NCBI RefSeq assembly: GCF_019695415.1
Contig: NZ_JAIFKJ010000489.1
Span: 1 to 11,801 of the forward strand
Direction of reading: 5' to 3'
Origin: Thiohalocapsa sp.
GTDB taxonomy: Bacteria > Pseudomonadota > Gammaproteobacteria > Chromatiales > Chromatiaceae
DNA length: 11,801 bases
In this document: piece after piece, positions 8,914-11,801 of the stretch
How the letters are laid out: every line of letters starts with the position of its first letter
Numbering within the stretch: position 1 is the first letter of the stretch
Position numbers and translations under genes: made by a program
The notes under the pieces: model-generated
Seen by the model: the letters and a program-made list of their open reading frames with translations, nothing else
Databases searched by the model: none
What the model was told of the DNA's origin: nothing

Positions 8914-10248
8914 ATGTCCGCAGCCATCGATCCACAGGCCCGCAGCGGTCGCAGTGTGCCGAGCCGCCGCCTGAGCCGCCTCTGGCACATCGGCCGCGCC
9001 ACGACAGACCTCGCCGCCGGTGTCGGCGTGCGCGGCATGCTGGAGCTGGCGCGCTCGCGTCGCAGCGGCGAGGTGGCGCGCATCCAGCTCTCCCCCGAGG
9101 CCACCCGGCGCTTCACGGACCGGCTCGCGCGCATGCGCGGCGCTGTGATGAAAATGGGACAGCTCATGTCCATGGACGGCACCGACATGTTCACGCCGGA
9201 GGCGGCGGAGATCATGGCCGAGCTGCGCGACCGCTCCGAGCCCATGCCCATGAGCCAGCTCACCAGGCTCTTGGAGCAGGAGTGGGGGCGGGACTGGAAC
9301 AAGGCCTTCCGCCGCTTCGAGTTCAAGCCCGTGGCCGCCGCCAGCATCGGCCAGGTGCACCGGGCAGAGACGAAAGACGGCCGCCGGCTCGCGCTCAAGA
9401 TCCAGTTCCCGGGGGTGCGCGAGAGCATCGACAGCGACATCGACAACCTGGGTTTCTTCGCCCGCAACTTAGGGATGGTGCCCAAGGGCATGGACATCGG
9501 CCCGCTGCTGGAGGAGGCCCGGGTGCAGCTCCACCAGGAGGCTGACTACAAGGCCGAGGCCGCCTCGCTGATGCGCTACCGCGCGCTGGTGGGCGACGAT
9601 GGCGATTTCTTCGTGCCGGCGGTGCATGAGGACCTCAGCACCGACCGCATCCTGGCCATGGACTTCGCCGACGGCGTGTCCATCGATCACCTCGCCGAGT
9701 CCAGCTACAGCCGCGAGGAGCGCGACCGCGCCGCGAGCCTCCTGGTGCGCCTGATGCTGCGGGAGCTGTTCGACTTCGGCCTGGCGCAGACCGATCCGAA
9801 CTTCGGCAACTACCTCTACGACGCCCAGACCGGACGCATCGTGCTGCTGGACTTCGGCGCCGCGCTGCCGGTGCCGGGCGAGATCGCCGAGCAATACCTA
9901 GCGCTCGGGCGCGCCGCCATTGCGCATGATGAGCAGGGTCTGCGCGAGGCATCCATGGGACTCGGCTATATGGCCCCGGACGCCGACGCCGCCACGGTCA
10001 AAGCCCTGATCGAGATGATCCGACTGTCCTCGGAGGTGCTTGAGCCCGGCATCTACGATTTCGGCACCTCAGACCTGTTCGAGCGCCTGTACGTGAAGGG
10101 TCGGGACATGTACATGGAAGAAGCCTTCAACCACCTCCCCGAGCCCATCACCATGTTCCTCCAGCGCAAGTTCGCCGGCATGTTCATGCTCTGCCGTCGC
10201 CTGCGCGCGCGTGTGGACCTGCGCGGAATGCTAGACCCCTACCTGTGA
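8914..10248 (+). CDS. ABC1/Coq8 (AarF/UbiB)-family atypical protein kinase-like ATPase
   Basis: The 444-residue protein has the ABC1 fold hallmarks: the KxGQ motif (K80-M-G-Q83), the Ala-rich loop AAASIGQVH (141-149), the ATP-site lysine in ALKIQ (K162), the metal/catalytic stretch QTDPNFGN (292-299), and DFG (313-315). The QTDPN wording and C-terminal shape (DFGTSDL, later MFLQRKFAGMF) resemble eukaryotic Coq8/ADCK3 rather than the HxDxHxGN form of bacterial UbiB, and I see no C-terminal transmembrane hairpin typical of UbiB. Family members support ubiquinone biosynthesis or lipid-linked functions through an ATPase activity; the substrate here is unknown. ATG 8914 is supported by AGGAG 7 bp upstream. 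It diverges from rsmA and converges on the EVE-domain gene with a 66-bp gap that lacks an evident terminator. Confidence 0.9.
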   Translation: MSAAIDPQARSGRSVPSRRLSRLWHIGRATTDLAAGVGVRGMLELARSRRSGEVARIQLSPEATRRFTDRLARMRGAVMKMGQLMSMDGTDMFTPEAAEIMAELRDRSEPMPMSQLTRLLEQEWGRDWNKAFRRFEFKPVAAASIGQVHRAETKDGRRLALKIQFPGVRESIDSDIDNLGFFARNLGMVPKGMDIGPLLEEARVQLHQEADYKAEAASLMRYRALVGDDGDFFVPAVHEDLSTDRILAMDFADGVSIDHLAESSYSREERDRAASLLVRLMLRELFDFGLAQTDPNFGNYLYDAQTGRIVLLDFGAALPVPGEIAEQYLALGRAAIAHDEQGLREASMGLGYMAPDADAATVKALIEMIRLSSEVLEPGIYDFGTSDLFERLYVKGRDMYMEEAFNHLPEPITMFLQRKFAGMFMLCRRLRARVDLRGMLDPYL

Positions 10249-10314
10249 CCGCGATCCGCAGCAGGCGGACGCCGTCGCCGGCGCCTTCTGGGACGCGCAG
10301 GGTGAGCCGCGCGC

Positions 10315-10791
10315 TTACTCTAATCCCAGAATCAACGCCCACTGTGCGTCGGTGACCGGCATGATGGACAGCCGGTTGCCCCGGCGCACCAGCGGGAAGT
10401 CGGCGAGGGGGCCGTCCGGGTCGTTGGCAGCGATCTCTTTCAGCTCCGTCAGTGTGATGGTGCGCTTCGTGTGCCGCACGTATTTGAGGTCCACCATGTA
10501 CCAGCGCGGGTTGTCCGGGTCGCTCTTGGGGTCGTAGTACTTGGCGTCAGGGTTGAAGGCGGTGTGATCTGGATAGCCTTCGCGGACGACCTCGGCAATG
10601 CCGACGATGCCGGGCTCCTTGGTGTTGGAATGGTAGAAAAGCACCTCGTCGCCAACCTGCATCTCATCGCGCATCATGTTGCGGGCCTGGTAGTTGCGTA
10701 CGCCGTCCCAGGGCTCGGTCTGCTCAGGGCGCGAGGCCAGGTCGTCGATGCCGAAGGCGTCAGGCTCCGATTTCATCAGCCAGTGTCGCAT
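10315..10791 (-). CDS. EVE-domain protein (PUA-like, Thyn1 family)
   Basis: The 158-residue protein is a stand-alone EVE domain. It shows the family order: WLMKSEPD at 4-11, WDGVRNYQARNMMRD at 28-42, GDEVLFYHSN at 47-56 and GIVGIAEVV from about 61. EVE belongs to the PUA-like superfamily, whose members bind modified bases in DNA or RNA; human THYN1 is the eukaryotic relative. The bacterial role of stand-alone EVE proteins is not established and no enzymatic residues are known. The start ATG at 10791 is chosen from the conserved MRHWLMKSEPD N-terminus, although no clear Shine-Dalgarno precedes it. The gene converges with the ABC1 gene and diverges from the exported low-complexity protein gene across about 250 bp. 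The full domain is present with no obvious lesion. Confidence 0.93.
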   Translation of the reverse strand: MRHWLMKSEPDAFGIDDLASRPEQTEPWDGVRNYQARNMMRDEMQVGDEVLFYHSNTKEPGIVGIAEVVREGYPDHTAFNPDAKYYDPKSDPDNPRWYMVDLKYVRHTKRTITLTELKEIAANDPDGPLADFPLVRRGNRLSIMPVTDAQWALILGLE

Positions 10792-10822
10792 TGTGGTGTC
10801 CGTCTCTTTTGGTTCGTGGCTC

Positions 10823-10847
10823 CTGGCACTGCGCAGCGCTGTGTCAG
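10823..10847. promoter_or_regulatory. Dyad in the divergent EVE / exported-protein spacer
   Basis: CTGGCACTGCG-CAG-CGCTGTGTCAG is a 25-bp near-perfect dyad with one T-T mismatch and one G-T pair. It begins 32 bp upstream of the EVE start and about 195 bp upstream of the other gene. A dyad between divergent genes could be an operator, or it could fold in the EVE leader. A TATACT at 10922-10927 looks like a -10 box for the right-hand gene, but no -35 hexamer is visible at a normal distance. Confidence 0.35.
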
Positions 10848-11042
10848 GCGCTCGTCGGACTCCGGATGGTAAACAATGGGCAGGTCAAACCGGAATGGCC
10901 GAACTGGTCCGCATTCTTCCCTATACTGGACCCGGCGCGGCGCGTCGATGCCGGGCTCGCCGGAGGCGATCCTTGTAGACGGCGCACTCTGGGCGCGCCA
11001 GGTTTTCTTTCGGTTTCAACGAGACGACGGGAGTCAGCAGTC

Positions 11043-11720
11043 ATGCACAACAGAACCACCATCGCCGCGGCTGTGGCGGCCCTCTTGGCCCTTGGGCTCG
11101 GCGCCGGCAGTGCGCAGGCGCTGGACTTCGGCGACATGATGAACCCCTCTAAGTGGTTTGGTACGGACAAGGACGAGCCACCGCGCCCGCAGCCGATGCC
11201 GCCGCAGCTCTATCCCAGCACGCCGCAGCACCCCGCCGCACAGGCACAGCCGCCAGCGCCGCCGCAGCAGGCGCCGCAGCCGAGTCCGTCGCAGGGGCAG
11301 GGGCCGCAGCAGCCTCCGGCCCAGATGCAGGGGCAGGCGCCGGCGCCAGCTCAGCCCGGTCAGCCGATGCCGCCACCCCAGGCGGGCCAGCCCGGAGGCG
11401 CGCCTGGTCAGATGCCCCAGGGTTATGGAGCGCCCAGTTACGCCCCGAGCTATGCGCCCGGCTATGCACCTGGTTACGGCGGCCCGACGTCCTATCCGCA
11501 GGCGGCACCCGGCTATGCGCCCCAAGGCTATGGCACCGGCTATCCTCCGCAGGGCTATGCGCCGATGCCTGGCTATGCCCCCTACGGCGCCGGACCCTAT
11601 GGGCCGGTGCCGGGCTATCCGCCGGGCTACGGGCCGCAGGCGGATGAGGGCAATGGCGGCTTCAATCCGATGCGCATGATGGGAGCGCCCATGCGGATGA
11701 TGGGTGGCGACAAGGACTGA
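11043..11720 (+). CDS. Exported Pro/Gln/Tyr-rich low-complexity protein
   Basis: I do not recognise this 225-residue protein. The ATG at 11043 has GGGAG about 9 bp upstream. A signal peptide is clear (MHNRTT, then an Ala/Leu core, cleavage after AQA at residue 26). The first mature residues, LDFGDMMNPSKWFGTDKDE, are the only ordinary-looking segment. Then come a Pro/Gln/Ala-rich stretch (about 45-125), a Tyr-Gly-Pro stretch with repeated GYAP, PGY and QGY units (about 126-200), and a Met/Arg C-terminus with tandem PMRMMG (NPMRMMG, APMRMMG) ending GGDKD. The composition suggests a disordered periplasmic or surface protein; wall or outer-membrane association is inference. The N-terminal NPSKWFG and C-terminal NPMRMMG ends may be the conserved ends of the family. 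Promoter not confidently seen. Confidence 0.8.
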   Translation: MHNRTTIAAAVAALLALGLGAGSAQALDFGDMMNPSKWFGTDKDEPPRPQPMPPQLYPSTPQHPAAQAQPPAPPQQAPQPSPSQGQGPQQPPAQMQGQAPAPAQPGQPMPPPQAGQPGGAPGQMPQGYGAPSYAPSYAPGYAPGYGGPTSYPQAAPGYAPQGYGTGYPPQGYAPMPGYAPYGAGPYGPVPGYPPGYGPQADEGNGGFNPMRMMGAPMRMMGGDKD

Positions 11721-11801
11721 GAGGTTGCGAAGAAACCCACCGACCCACTGCGGACGCCTCCGGACGCGCCCAGCGGCGTTGCGCAGCGCCGCACAGCGGG
11801 T

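Noticed and set aside
8724..9497. N-terminal extension of the rsmA reading frame
   Set aside because: It overlaps the ABC1 gene in antisense and has no RsmA-like residues; the ATG at 8723 has a GGAG site and the expected N-terminus.
10792..11042. 6S RNA gene considered because of the EVE neighbour
   Set aside because: No 6S-like long paired ends or central bubble sequence could be recognised.
11773..11792. GCGGCG...CGCCGC hairpin after the last gene
   Set aside because: The stem is only 6 bp with an 8-nt loop and no T tract before the window ends, so I do not call a terminator.

Overview
The window is GC-rich bacterial DNA with dense, mostly single-copy housekeeping-type genes. The AcnD/PrpF form of the 2-methylcitrate cycle, an RsmA, a Lon protease, a Coq8-like ABC1 kinase and an EVE-domain protein together suggest a proteobacterium, most likely a gammaproteobacterium. 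The degenerate palindromic repeat at 2949-3032 resembles elements common in Chromatiales-like genomes. No marker here fixes the genus.

Region 1 (1-4291, + strand) is the end of a propionate-catabolism (prp) operon: the 3' end of prpC, then acnD 21 bp later, then prpF. PrpC condenses propionyl-CoA with oxaloacetate. AcnD dehydrates 2-methylcitrate, and PrpF isomerises the AcnD product so that an aconitase can rehydrate it. The acnD-prpF spacer is unusual. It holds an imperfect palindromic repeat, and a second short repeat-like motif (AAGGG-CTCTGA-CCCCTTTT) is read into the first codons of prpF.

Region 2 (4292-5175, + strand) has an exported 192-residue protein of unknown function, built from two similar small beta-rich halves. 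A clear intrinsic terminator closes it.

Region 3 (5218-8723, - strand) has rsmA (16S rRNA dimethyltransferase) followed by a Lon-type ATP-dependent protease that lacks the usual clpX/hupB neighbours and is probably a second Lon. Region 4 (8914-10248, + strand) is an ABC1/Coq8-like atypical kinase, divergent from rsmA across a spacer with a strong 12-bp hairpin.

Region 5 (10315-11720) has an EVE-domain protein on the - strand. Divergent from it, on the + strand, is an exported, extremely Pro/Gln/Tyr-rich low-complexity protein. Their shared spacer contains a dyad.

I see no tRNA, rRNA, CRISPR array, intact insertion sequence or recognisable defence system. Most of the window is ordinary core metabolism and housekeeping. 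The least explained parts are the repeats around the prpF start and the two exported proteins of unknown function.
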